A stretch of 64,000 nt of DNA from Blasia pusilla (taxonomy: Eukaryota > Marchantiophyta > Marchantiopsida > Blasiales), in contig CM114275.1 in NCBI GenBank assembly GCA_050084515.1, positions 25,978,001 through 26,042,000 on the forward strand, read 5' to 3'. The translations under genes were made by a program, and so were the position numbers. This document shows positions 36,301-48,702 of this stretch, piece by piece (positions within the stretch are counted from its first letter, which is position 1; the number at the start of each line of letters is the position of its first letter). The notes beneath the pieces were generated by a model that was not told the DNA's origin, did not search any database, and saw only the letters and a program-made list of their open reading frames with translations.

Positions 36301-37353
36301 GCTCAACTCTTCAGCTACCATGGCAGATGAAATTAAGTTTCTTCAGACAACAATTGAAATTTAACCAATTCTGTGTCAACTGTTATCTGTGAATGGCCGC
36401 CTTGGTAGATACTGTGACTGCAATTTGTCTTTAACTTAGTTGCCCCCTGGCGATTGTTTGCCTTGGGCACAAGAACCAGTGGAGTTAAAGATGTAGCAGC
36501 AGGTGGTTCAAAGGTCCCATTCCATGGAGTCTGGAATCAGCACCTCACAATGTGAGGGAAATGATCTGATTAGCCTTAACACGGAGCAAATATCATTTCA
36601 TGTATGACAGCCTTGGCCGCCTTGGTGGATACTGTGACTGTAATTTGTCTTTAACTTAGTTGCCCCATGGCAATTGTTTGCCTTGAGCACAAGAACCAGT
36701 GGAGTTGAAGATGTAGCAGCAGGTGGTTAACAGCCTTGGCCTAACAGCTTTACACGGTTTTCTATTTGGTAAATGTTCCTGAACTCCCTGGTGGTTGTTG
36801 ATTTGCAGGGCTCTTGCTTTTCATTGCAGGTCTCTGAAAGTGCTAGTTCTAAGTCGATGTCGCAGCTTCAAGGATGATGCAGTTTCTGCACTTCTGCCAC
36901 GTCTCAGTTGTTCTCTTCTTGTTCTTGATCTAGTTGGTTGCAAGATAACTCAAACGACTTTGAAATCAATTGCAGAATATGCAGCCGTAACTTTCTTCTC
37001 TCAATTCATGGCTAACTTGTCCTTTTCACTCAATTAATTGGCAAACTTGTCCTTTTCACTCAATTAATTGGCCGACTTGTCCTTGCCTTTTTGTGCTCAA
37101 GTTACCTTTTCTACTGTCTGAACCAAGTTTTAACTTGTTGCTCTCAAGCATAGATATGTGAGGTTCTCAAAGCTTTTCTGCTCTTTTGGTTCAGGAAACC
37201 AGTCTTCGCGTTTTGGCAATCCCCAAGCCTGTATGGAATGCCTCGCAAAAGGAGATTTCTCAAATCAAGAGGCGCAACGGAGTAATACAAATTAGAATGG
37301 GGGGAAGTGGTATTGTTTGGGATGGCTTTTATCACGGTATATTTTATGATTAG
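33370..37353 (+). CDS. F-box/leucine-rich-repeat protein
   Basis: Eight exons with GT-AG introns keep one frame throughout: 33370-33561, 34106-34162, 34393-34460, 34595-35399, 35688-35822, 36152-36288, 36809-36986, 37195-37353. The product is 576 aa. An F-box lies at residues of about 28-64 (LLSDDTLLHMMHCLPSRELL, then LVCRRWHRLC). Leucine-rich repeats follow, for example LKHLRSNDIISLCRSLPKL, CPDLRLLSLAGCRKIT and LLVLDLVGCKIT. F-box/LRR proteins are substrate adaptors of SCF ubiquitin ligases. I do not recognise the subfamily or substrate. Exon 2 is the least certain exon. The C-terminus is past the repeats and ends FYHGIFYD. Confidence 0.88.
36395..36728. repeat. Direct duplication in intron 6 of the F-box/LRR gene
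   Basis: A 114-bp block starting GGCCGCCTTGG at 36395-36508 recurs at 36615-36728 with a handful of differences and 106 bp between. It is intronic in my model and lacks coding phase. Confidence 0.85.
37010..37084. repeat. 30-bp tandem repeat in intron 7 of the F-box/LRR gene
   Basis: The unit begins GGCAAACTTGTCCTTTTCAC and occurs two and a half times (37010, 37040, 37070). It lies just after the exon ending at 36986. Confidence 0.88.
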
Positions 37354-39335
37354 CCGAGAGATAGTTCCGCAGGCATCAATAATTACTTGTGTCTACCCCT
37401 ATGGGTTGTGGTTGTCGTTCGGCTTTTAATTACAGTTGCCTACCCCAACAGTTTCTGGCTGTCCTTATCTGGTGGTTGAAGGTTTTCTCAAGTTCTGGAA
37501 TCTGAACCCAAGTCAGAACTGAACCAGCACAGCTATCTCAACTGATAACAACCAAAGTGTACAGTTGGTGTCGAAGGTAAGTCTGCTGTGGCTCTGGGCA
37601 GTAGTCAACTTTCCATCCTTATACCATGGCTGTGACAAACCTAGTGATGAAAAGGTGAATGTAGACCAGAGATCTAGTCAGCAAAAATGCCCAGTATAAG
37701 CTTTGGGAAACGGATTAGTGTGAAGGTCATTAGGTGAGTAAACTGCTGTGGCCTTCTAAGTGCTTAATTTAGCAGAGATAGAAAGAAAATACTCTGTAAG
37801 ACCGATTTATGACTTCTTAGTAAAATAGGATTTCAGAACTTTCTTGTCTCATAGGACCATGTACATCCGGTTATGTTGCAATCCCTCTTAATGCAATTTG
37901 CAAACACAGCGGACAGTGAACTTTAGAAGCAGCAATCAGAAGTGTGTATTCATGTTTGCATTTGTAGCTGTTCTCCTGTTTGACACAAGATTTCTCTCAA
38001 GAGTGCTTTCTGACAAGGAATGACGTGGATTATAAAACAGGGATGCAAACACTAGGGTCTTACTAGTTAACACTGTAAAATTGACAAGTCAGGCCCTTAG
38101 GCTCGCTGATTTCCGTATTGTATGTTTCATGCCAGGAAAGTGACACTGCAGAACCATACTGCAAGATCCTTTGGATTTTTCAGGTCCAGGAAAATAATAA
38201 TGCAGAGAAAAAAACCTGTGCTTAAACTTTCTCAATTGTTGCCTCATCCTGGCATTTGGATGCATTCGATAAGAGTCCAGACCATTCCCAGCCCGGCGGT
38301 GGAAGGGTAGAGTTTAAACGCAGATGTCATGTTCATCTCATCCGATACATCATGACAGATTTTTGATGTGCATCATTTGCCCTCTTTGCCAAAAAATATT
38401 TCGCATGTAGATTTGGAATGAAGTGCTCATACCTTTAAAAGTCAGAAGATTAGCACACAGGGCCAGATACCACGTACGACACTGTGCTCTGGTGATCAGC
38501 GACAAGTTGCGGAATGCAGAGGAAATTTAAGAAACTCCTAGTAGGGTCAGAGGTTGAAACATCACAAAGTTATGCTATCACAAGATACTCAAAATCTCTG
38601 AAACTTTTACATTGCAATTGATGGGAGAGACTCCATTAAAACAGGGAACCTGCGGGGCTCCCCTATGATCCATTTCTAAGAAAGTACACTTCAGTGAATT
38701 AACACCCCTGGCAACATTACAGGAAAAAAGGAAACCTGAAGCTTGACTATGGCTCTAATGCTGGCCAACAGATGTTCAATCTCCAATAATCTTGGTTAAA
38801 AGATGTAAGGTATTATTTTGCCCTCGATTACACTTAAACGGAAGGATTTGAGTTCTCCACAACAGCCTCAAAACCCGTCTCCTGAACAAAAGCATATAGA
38901 ACAGGGGAACTGCTTCAGAATTCCGGGAACAGATAAGATGAAACAGGGCTGATGCAGATAGAATTATTGTTATACAACTAACAGTCACAAGTGCTCCAGA
39001 CAGAATCCGAAAAGATTGACACTCACAACTCAATCACGAGCTATACACCTAAATGGGGATGTCAGGAAAACTTTAGTCCTCCTGTTTGCAACTACTGAAA
39101 TAATGCACAGCCATCACCTGGTGGGCATCCGGTTCGTATGTCGACAATCACCAGTGCATGCTCCCCAAGTAGCAAGCAAAAAATTAGGGTACCATCTATG
39201 GAAATCCTTCCAATATGGCATCTTACATGGCGCTCCTTCACACCAACTGAAAAGAGGGGTCCGCTTTTATCATAACTGATCTCTGTCATCTCACAAAGCC
39301 ATTAAACGACTACTTGGTAGCCTATCATATTTCAC
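37354..39335. other. Intergenic DNA between convergent F-box/LRR and SEC15 genes
   Basis: The two genes converge here, so both 3' UTRs should lie at its ends. No third gene or transposon domain was recognised. Confidence 0.5.
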
Positions 39336-41729
39336 CTACAGTTGATCTCTCAATATTCGAACAAGATTGTCCAAAGACTTTTTCTTTCCTGCTTGTCTAG
39401 ATCCCAAACGGCTCGATAGGAATTTTTCTGGCAGGTCCCTGAATTTTTCAGCCACGAGGATAACCTTCCTAAAGTCCAAAGCATTGTAATTTTTCTCCCT
39501 TATAACAGGGTTGAGAAATAGCTCAGAGTTTGTTGCCAAGAAAAGATTGACCAGCTGCCTGGCCTCCAATAAGCATACCCTCAAATTAGTTGTCCCTGGA
39601 AGCCTGTCCAAACCACTGCTTTGATACCTATCATCTGCAAATGACTCCAAGACCTTTAAATCTGCATCTATGCCCATGACTGCATTGATGTTAAATTTCC
39701 TCACATCCTCACTGAGGAAAGTTGCCACAAGACAGTCAGAGATGTGGGTCAATAACCCCCTGATCACTTTATCAAAAGCATCCAAAGGTAGGATTTCTTG
39801 AGCTGTCTCTGCTAAAGTTTCGAGGTATATAGTGACATCATTCAAGTACTCATTTCCACTATGTGGTGGATCATCCGGCGTCCAGTTGATATTGTCTGTA
39901 AGTGACATAAACTCATCCACTTTGGACTTTACCAGTTTGAGCATCTGTTCATGAGCTACTGCCTGGGACTGCCTCAACACTGCTCTGCCACCTAAAGTCC
40001 CATGTGGGCCATCCACAAGCCTCCTGGGGATACCACAAAGCTTCGCAGCATGTTCTGCAAAAAAGCTGCACGCACGCTCAAGAACCGTCATATTGGCCGC
40101 AATTTGCATGGCATGAGAGACACCCAAAGTTGGGTTTTTCATAAGTCTCAGTAGAGCTTCGTTGAGAACATTGATAATGAGCTTGTCAATGTACTTCTTG
40201 ACGAGATCATAAAAGTCAATGTGTCCTCCGTATGATAGAAAGCTTACTGAGTCATCTATGAAAGTTTTCACAATTCTGCATAATTCCGGAACGGTGGATG
40301 AAAAAGGCGCAACATAAGGAAAGGCAGGCATGACTTCCGAGCTCTGCAAGTTGAAATACAGAACATTTATCTGGTAATCGTGGTCCCTCCTCATGACCAT
40401 CTGCTCATACTTGTCATTCGCAAGGACATCAGTCACTTGCTTTCGGCAGTCGTTCAACAGAAGTTCATGGTACTTATCACGCATAGTGTCAAGCACATCC
40501 AGCAGCGGTCCCACCTGGAAACCGTATCTTCTCAAAGTAACACCCAGGAGACTAACGTAATCTTTCACCAGAAGTAAATGGTTCGCGGTTTGAATCCGGG
40601 AAAACTGATCTTCCATGACAACATTCATCCGGCTGATGGCAGTCTCCCACAAGCTCTCCACACGAGCACCAGTGATGAGGCCCCCGGCAGACCTGAGCAC
40701 TCGATCTTCCACAATAAAGAAGCCAGCTACTTGTGCAAAATAGGTCAGATAATACTCAAGGAAAGATTGCGCAGAAGAGGCCTGAAGGTCGGAGTTCAAC
40801 TGGAGCTGTCGATTCTTGTAATAGTACTCCTTGAACTGGTCGTCCAGCCCGAGACAAGTGTTAATGTGGTACGCTCTATACACCGGAGTCAAATCGAACT
40901 TCAGAAGAGAATCATCCTCGTCGAGATCTTCCATTTCCAGCATATACACGCACTCTCGGGAGCCTGAGCGACTCTGTTCTTCTGCCTGCCGCTGCCTGCC
41001 GCGAAGTTCCTCCTCTCTTTGCCGGGCAGAATGAGCTTGGCTTATGGACAGCTGACCTATTTCTCGCGCTATACTGCGTATTTGGACTAACCACTCATTG
41101 AACTCCGCATTCACTTTTCGCTCAATATGAGATCTGCAAACAGGTATTTCCTTCTCGAGCAGCAGGCGGAAAGCTTTAGCTGGAATCCGGGCTATGTAGT
41201 CTCTTTCTAATATGTCGAGACATTTGAGAGCCGGATAATAACTATCGGTCATAATATCATCATTTATTTTCAGACACAAATCCACGACAGTTGCGCAAGT
41301 TCTTAGAGACTCAATCGCGTGAGAGAGGTTCTGCTTGGTTCCATGGGACTCGATAAGCGCATCCAGCTTCGCTAGGAAAGAATTTCCGACCTCTTGTAGT
41401 TGGAAGTTTTCGTTGGCAAGGCCACCTTTGAGTTCATCCGCATCCACCAAAACATAGCGCAGCTCGTCCACAGCCTGAATAAACTCCTCATAATGAGCCT
41501 TACAAAGGTCCTCTATCTCCACCTCCTTTTTCTTCACAAAGTTACGAAGCTGGTGCACCAGCGACTCCGGCTTCCCGCTCTCAAATGCTGCCCTGATGAA
41601 CGGTCCTAAATCCTCTCCATTCCCAATCGCTGATGCCAACGCGGAATCGTCTATCCCAGACATCCCTGTATCAATCTTATCCCCATTCTCCAAACCAGCC
41701 GTTCTCTTTCCTCCTTTGACGTTCATCAT
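39336..41729 (-). CDS. SEC15: Exocyst complex component SEC15
   Basis: A single 797-codon frame with no intron. The N-terminal part (NGEDLGPFIRAAFESGKPE at about residues 37-55, then KAHYEEFIQAVDEL) and the long helical body match plant SEC15 (EXOC6), which is about 790 aa. Sec15 is the exocyst subunit that contacts Rab GTPases and helps tether secretory vesicles to the plasma membrane. The C-terminus is basic (GKKKSLDNLVRILRDQL). The start chosen is the first of two adjacent Met codons (41724-41729). One Arabidopsis SEC15 gene is also intronless, from memory, which supports a true single-exon gene over a retrocopy. The frame is intact. Confidence 0.95.
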   Translation of the reverse strand: MMNVKGGKRTAGLENGDKIDTGMSGIDDSALASAIGNGEDLGPFIRAAFESGKPESLVHQLRNFVKKKEVEIEDLCKAHYEEFIQAVDELRYVLVDADELKGGLANENFQLQEVGNSFLAKLDALIESHGTKQNLSHAIESLRTCATVVDLCLKINDDIMTDSYYPALKCLDILERDYIARIPAKAFRLLLEKEIPVCRSHIERKVNAEFNEWLVQIRSIAREIGQLSISQAHSARQREEELRGRQRQAEEQSRSGSRECVYMLEMEDLDEDDSLLKFDLTPVYRAYHINTCLGLDDQFKEYYYKNRQLQLNSDLQASSAQSFLEYYLTYFAQVAGFFIVEDRVLRSAGGLITGARVESLWETAISRMNVVMEDQFSRIQTANHLLLVKDYVSLLGVTLRRYGFQVGPLLDVLDTMRDKYHELLLNDCRKQVTDVLANDKYEQMVMRRDHDYQINVLYFNLQSSEVMPAFPYVAPFSSTVPELCRIVKTFIDDSVSFLSYGGHIDFYDLVKKYIDKLIINVLNEALLRLMKNPTLGVSHAMQIAANMTVLERACSFFAEHAAKLCGIPRRLVDGPHGTLGGRAVLRQSQAVAHEQMLKLVKSKVDEFMSLTDNINWTPDDPPHSGNEYLNDVTIYLETLAETAQEILPLDAFDKVIRGLLTHISDCLVATFLSEDVRKFNINAVMGIDADLKVLESFADDRYQSSGLDRLPGTTNLRVCLLEARQLVNLFLATNSELFLNPVIREKNYNALDFRKVILVAEKFRDLPEKFLSSRLGSRQAGKKKSLDNLVRILRDQL

Positions 41730-44066
41730 CTTCCCTTCCTCACACCCAATCCCCTGCTCCTACTCTACCCCTTCTCATTCCCAGCCTTTCATCACTCCAC
41801 GCCCCACCTGCACCTACATAGCGCCACTACTGTACATCAAAACAATCTCCCACCGCCACGGCCACCCTGCGCAGATCCCTTCCAAATCATTCATTCACAA
41901 TCAAGATCGGCGTCCAGACTCCACTCCTCGCGATGAAACCGCGACTCCTCGGATCGATCAAGAAGCGTGCGTGAATTGATCGCCTCGATTCTCCACTGCA
42001 CAGCCAGGCCCGCGTAGCCTAGCCTGGCACACGCGAGGAGAGTCACCACCACCTCCTCCCTTCTCGTGCTCCGCTGTGTATGCTCTGTCCGTCACTTCCG
42101 TTCCCTCCTCTGCTGCTCTCCCATCCTTCCCTCCCCTCCGACCCGACCCCGACCCGACCCGCGCTGCTCTTCTTTACGCTGCCCCGCTATAGGGGTCGCT
42201 GTGCCCGTACTTCCCGGGAATCGCCAACAAGGGGTTGCCTCGCGGGTGCAACTTTCGTAGCTGAGGCGAGCCAGCCGCCCCCGGGAATCGCCAACTCATG
42301 GAACGAACCATTTCTTCCTCGTGTCTCATTGTTTGGATTTCTCCGCTGCCATTTATGTCGACTTCTCTCTTCATGACTCGCGTATTGAGAAGGCACGGAA
42401 TGCTCGACGTGTGCCTTTGTGAGCAGGAGGACGTGGCTTTGAGTTTCGAGGTGGGGGGAGGGGAGAGTGTCAACGTATGTCTTTGGTGTCCTAGTCGGCC
42501 ATATTGGAAGAGAGGGTTTAACGACTATGCAGCCCCTCTATTGACAGCTGTGTTGGGAGCGCATTCTTGCAAAATCTGTTTATCGGGTGTAAAGGACAGG
42601 ATGTGTTGGTACTGCGCACATGCGGATCGGGTAGTGTGAGTGAACCGTTAATTATTGTCGTTCATCTGAAAGTTTAGGCCTTACGAGTCAATGCTTGTGT
42701 ATACCAATTGTAGCCCTACGTTGAACTGCAGTTAACCTCATGGACCTTAAAAAAAATTTTACTTCATAATACGAGGGAGGGGCATTAGTAGTTCATGTAC
42801 CAAGTAAGGGAAAAGAGAGAATACGAGGGAGGGGAAGTTTAGGCGAGAGGAATTTCCTCTCTTGCCAAATCTACAAGCCATCACTAGTGTGTATACGAGG
42901 TATATACATCATCACGGGAGAGCATATCAGACCGAGAAATAATATGACAGATGGTGTCCAGCCGAGATGCAAAACGAAGCATACAAATAGAGGCTGCAAT
43001 GAATAATTGCACTATCTCGGCGCAAAGATGCACTTTCGTGTGAAATAATGAAGAGGTAGTTGCAACACCTAATTTATGCAATCATAAGGGAGACAGCAAG
43101 TACACATGCCTTAGCATTGGAGGTATCAATTATATGTGAGCTCCTTTTTTAAATAGTTGTGAAATGTGCGTTCATGTCTATACTACTCAAAATTGTAAGA
43201 CTCTAAAATATATGCAATTTATCAAATGCATACTAAGGATGATCACTAAAAAATATTATAGGGCAACACTTCATCACAAGTGAACTCATGAAGCTCTAGG
43301 ATTGCACAACTTTCATGAAAGCTTAAGCACCACTCAAAGCCACTACCAACTGACTTGCTTTCTCTTATGTTCCAATGTCCTTGTCATACTTATGAAGTAT
43401 GTGGTCAACAAACATATGCACATCCAACTTCAATGTTTTAGATAAGACTTCAATTGCATGATGTTATCGATGTTATATTGCTCATCTACACTAATGGACT
43501 CCAATAGCATGTTAACAATCTCGAGTTAATTCTGTGAGTCACCAGACTGATCGCCCACAACCTCAATGTTAGCTAACTATTTCTCGTACAAGCAAATAAG
43601 GACATTGTCCTCATGCAGCATATATGTCGTAATGTCGCCAAGGTATCTCTCTCCAACAACAATAGAGATTTGTCCAAACTCTTCTTCTATTTGCTACACA
43701 AGAAATTACGCCTTCTTTCAATCAATTTATCAATGTAGGGCTTTATCTATTTTAAGACCTCATCTTCAAGAATTTGGACCAAATCGATTTTTGCAACATT
43801 CTCTCTGATCCAACCTCTAACATTCATTGAGTTTGTCTTCCTGCATCTGCGGATACAAGAGTTTGAACTTGGCTTATTGCGAATCTTCTTATTCTTTTAT
43901 TGTGTCTTTTTTTTAAGTATACAAAAATTCAAGAATTTTGTGGTTATGCCCTTGATTTCCTTATCCTTCTCTTTGAGATGTACTTAATTGAGTACGCGAG
44001 AAGCCCATTCATGCAAATGATATCCATATTCCTCAATATGCACATGGTGGAGGACGAATGGTGACC
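41730..44066. other. SEC15 upstream region and intergenic DNA
   Basis: 41730-42300 is CT-rich and GC-rich and likely includes the 5' UTR and promoter of SEC15 (minus strand). A 16-bp phrase, CCCGGGAATCGCCAAC, occurs twice near 42213 and 42279. From about 42650 the sequence is AT-rich and I recognise no gene. Short frames near 43560-43860 show no known domain. Confidence 0.45.
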
Positions 44067-44708
44067 TGTCGTGCGCATATACATCGCTACACAACCCATA
44101 TCGCTAGTCACATCTACACATCACACAACACCGATCTTCCCCAATATACGGTTAGATCCACACATAAACGAAATACACTCACGCATATATACCGAGATCC
44201 CACAACAAAAATATGAGTGGTAAAAACGGCTCACCCGACCTAAAACTCCACTCACGAAACTACATCGGCATATCGAACCACATCCACCCTCTATTATGAT
44301 GGAATCTGAATGCTAGCACCATAACTCCTACACACCCGCACACGTCTATTCAAGAGAGGTGCTCCTAAGGCTCAACATGAAAAAGATGGCTTAAGAAAGC
44401 TGTCTCTCTCACTCTTATACCCTTAGGAAGATCCAAAAGGCTCTTCCCCCAAAAATAGCCCTCCCAACGATAACCTAGTTACCATTGACCATTGACATAG
44501 GTTATCGAGTGACCATTGACTCGGTGAACGGGTCATCTGACAGACTAAAACCAAAATAGGAAAATCGCCATAAACAACATTCCCGACACAACATACCTGT
44601 TTCCAACCTCATCCGACATCTCGGGACAAAGTTACACGCAAACTGCCCGTTGACCCTCTATGCCGTCGACGCGATAGAACTCTACCTACGTCGAAATAAG
44701 ATGTGATA
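44067..44708 (-). repeat. Solo LTR of the copy 4 subfamily
   Basis: In element orientation it starts TATCACATC (TGTCACATC in copy 4) and ends GCGCACGACA, about 642 bp. It is close in sequence to the copy 4 LTR, including AAGAGCCTTTTGG-type and CCATCTTTTTCATG-type blocks. No internal region flanks it. The four flanking bases are GACC on the left and GACT on the right, a decayed 4-bp target duplication. Confidence 0.8.
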
Positions 44709-45489
44709 GACTCGTGACGTTATCGAGAGGAAATAAATCAATAATTGATATTTGAAGGTATATTGTTGGTTAATAGAATATATAAGAATCATCGACTTAT
44801 CCCTTCTCATAGTGCTTCTCTCTATGTTATCACTACTCATTTAAAACAAATGTATCTCGATGGAATTACAATATACACAAACTTTGGTTGAGTCATAGTA
44901 GTTGGTGGCCACTCATCTTGTCATACGTTCACTTTGACCAACCACTTGTGTTCATATCCGATTTTTTTTCAAACGATTCAAATTAAGTTATCTTCCGTTT
45001 TTATTCCTTACCTTGTCTCCCTAGCCTCTAGATGTTACGATGTTTTTCTTTATTGTTATATGAGTTTTTCTTGCAAAATAAAGTATATTTCTAAAATTTA
45101 CCTTTTTATGAAGATTCTAGATTTATAAACAAAGTAAGAAATAAAGTCAAAAAAATCATTATGCCTGCTATGATTGGCTTGTAAATTTTGGTTCTTAGTG
45201 TCATGTTGAAACATCATTTTTAGCCTACCCTTATCCCTACCCTACCTATTATAGTCACTTGTTGTTGGGTGCTCCGGATTTAGGACCCTATGGGCTAGGC
45301 ATTTACATATGATGACAAGGGTGCATTTATGATTTTGGGTTACATGACAGTGTGAAGTCCAAAGAGCATTTGGGCTATTGATATGGATTTTTCCACTATG
45401 TCCTATCATTTGCACAAAAGTACTTGAAGGTTAACTAACATTGCCTAACTCTTTGCTTCTACTTAAGTATCTCATCATATAGGAGGTTT
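44709..45489. other. AT-rich intergenic DNA, nothing recognised
   Basis: No gene or repeat of known class seen. Confidence 0.45.
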
Positions 45490-46322
<833 letters not shown>

Positions 46323-46325
46323 AAC

Positions 46326-46452
46326 CATACATATCGCTACACAACATACATGGCTGGTCACATCTACACCACACAACACCGATCTTCCCCACACACGGGT
46401 CTATCCACACATGTACAAAAATCAACTCATACATATACATGGAGATCACTCA
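46326..46452 (-). repeat. Segment A1 of copy 4
   Basis: About 127 bp matching 45737-45872, placed between the polypurine-like CTAGGGGGCGG (near 46453-46465) and the LTR start. The last nine bases of A (CGCACGACA) are missing, but the 3-bp spacer to the LTR remains. Confidence 0.82.
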
Positions 46453-46527
46453 ACCGCCCCCTAGGGGCGGTTGGATCCTCCTAACTCCGGATAGAAAATA
46501 TCACATCTCTCGACATGACCTACTACC

Positions 46528-46879
46528 CTATACACATCTCGGACACATCCATCGTCCCGTGGGAACCACATCAAGAGGGGGTCGGACATGACATATGCCA
46601 CCCTCGAGAACAACCATCACATACCAACATGGTGGTTGCACCCTCGCAGATCCGCACAACATACACCTCAAGCTGCGAGGTACCCGCCAAGCTTGGATCC
46701 ACCGTCCCATCTACGTTCGAAAGATGACATGGCGCACAATTGCGCACATGATCCTTCCAAACCATACCATCTCGTCCCTCCAACATGAGGACTCCGGTCG
46801 GTAATACCTCGCTCACACGTAGGATAGTGCGCCCTACAGTGACATCTAGCGTCGTGGGTGCCGCCTGCTGTAAATACAC
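46528..46879 (-). pseudogene. Integrase tail and PHD finger of copy 4, all zinc ligands present
   Basis: The frame at 46571-46879 encodes a GPY-like module (VLMLEGRDGMVWKDHVRNC) and then a PHD finger at 46528-46672. The finger is spread over two frames: CMLC in one, then VCDGCSRGWHMSC, then GRWMCPRC and a stop. All eight ligands of the C4HC3 pattern are present with normal spacing. Two single-base indels separate the parts. The WH before the sixth ligand and the WxCPxC ending are hallmarks of PHD fingers. Binding to histone H3 is inferred. Confidence 0.87.
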
Positions 46880-47760
46880 GTAATCTCCAAGATGAAACCT
46901 CCTAACCCTGGACGATAACCTCCTCCACGAATGGTCGCGTACCTCAATGTATCTCTATGCTGGGCAATAGCTAAGTTCTCAAAGGCCATAGGCATAACTC
47001 TACGAAAAACTTCTGCCCTCTGAGAACATGCTTGCATCCACACCTCTGGATCATCAAGATCTAACACCTCCGCCATGTCACGTCGAATCGCTGCATGTAA
47101 ATCTGGCTCTCTCCCAAAGAGCAAAAAGTACGGTGAAAATGACGCCAAGGATGCCTGCCGACTCGATAACCCATAGCCAACCATGGCAACTGTAGGTCCC
47201 ACTCCCTCAACTGTCCCCGCTGCAAGCCATACTTGCGCAATCCTCTCTTCACCGTCTGTACCACTCTCTCCGCCAATCCATCCGCCTCGGGATGATCCTC
47301 GGCGTGGTGCGGTGATCTATCAACGCCTGATCACACAAGGCCTGAAACTCTCCCTGAACTCGGTACCTTGGTGGAGTCAACACCTCCGCCCGGTACACCA
47401 AAGTGACTAAGCACACGATCTAGAAACGCATAAGCTGTTCCCTCGCCGCTTTGTCCGGTAGTGCCACCAACTCTATCCACTTGGAGAAATGCTCCACCAT
47501 GACCAACACGCACCTATGATGACGCCCTGTCAATGGCAAAGGTCCATAAAGTCTAAACTCCACCGATAACCTAAACCCATAATCGGCAAAGGATGTAAGT
47601 GCGGAGTGGGAGCATTGAAGGATGCTCGCACTCTGTCACATACCATACATCCGCCACTGGCTCTTTGTACCCAAGTATGCATGCCGCCACCAATATCTGA
47701 ACACGGGTAAGCTGGGCACGCTTTACTCGAAATGTCCCAACTCCTCATGGGCATGTCGAC
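46846..47760 (-). pseudogene. Integrase, copy 4
   Basis: Several frames match the copy 3 integrase. They give the CMVC zinc ligands near 47640, WSLDF near 47555, FSKWIELV near 47470, a damaged second catalytic region near 47360, MAERVVQTVKRGL near 47240-47276, and a C-terminal part at 46846-47202. At least four frameshifts break it. Confidence 0.85.
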
Positions 47761-48279
47761 TACACGTGCTCATTTGGGAAGGATGAGGTACCACTCGTAT
47801 CCTACCATCTCCCCATACCATAAAATGTGAGTCCCCTCCCCCGAACCTCTTGGCTCTCTCAGGATCCGATCCCACTCCCTAGCACTCATTGTACTCGCAA
47901 TGACGCCAATGCGCAAGAAGTCCACAACCTCCACGTCGTCATGGATATCACGACCACCTGCCAGCGTCCCTAACGAACCAAGTCAAGAGGCGGCGTCAAG
48001 CATGACATATGCCATCCTCGAGAACACCCATCTAGCATCATGGCTACTCCTCTAGTAGATCCACAACATCGCCTCCTCACTAACCTCCGGATCCAAAGAC
48101 TCATCATCCAACCCCACCATTGGAGTCATCACCTGTGGCTAACCTGCCATAGTCAACCAACAAAGATAGGCAGATGCATGCCAACCGGGCACCATCTCCT
48201 CATCACTCTCTCCGTGCCATCGAGCTCCCGTGACGTCTCTCTGACTCGGACATGGGTTACGACTCAACCCATCCGCATC

Positions 48280-48702
48280 CTAGTTCAGCCGACCTGGCCT
48301 ATGAACCACCTCAAACTCATACTCCTGTAGTAATAGAGCCCACCTGGCAAGCTTTCCCGTAAGCTTGTCGGACTCCATCAACCACTTCAACGGTTGATGA
48401 TCAGTGATAAGTGTGAAAGGGTTGCCAAATAAATAGCACCTAAAATGTGCCACGGCCCACACTGCAGCCAAGCACTCTCCCTCATAGGAGCTGTACTTTG
48501 CCTCTGCAATGTTGTTCGATCGACTCGCGTAAGCCACAACGAACTCCCTCTCCTCGTCATCCCTCTGAGTAAGCACTGCTCCTAGACCCAACATGCTCCA
48601 ATCCGTATGTAACTGGAATGGGCGACCCCTAACCGGTCTCTGTAAAATGGGTGTGGGCGTCAACTTTGTCCTTGAGCTCCTCGAAATGCTCGCTCTGATC
48701 AT
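48280..48702 (-). pseudogene. RNase H, copy 4
   Basis: An open frame of 140 codons with HTDWS, YEGECLAAVW and ITDHQPLKWL, so the catalytic acids are all kept, unlike copy 1. A stop follows RPGRLN before DADGLSR. Confidence 0.9.

Noticed and set aside
40578-40967. 129-codon open frame opposite SEC15
   Set aside because: Antisense shadow of a conserved coding frame; no domain and no independent support.
39336-41729. SEC15 as a processed retrocopy
   Set aside because: The frame is intact over 797 codons, with no poly-A tract or target duplication seen, and intronless SEC15 genes exist in plants.
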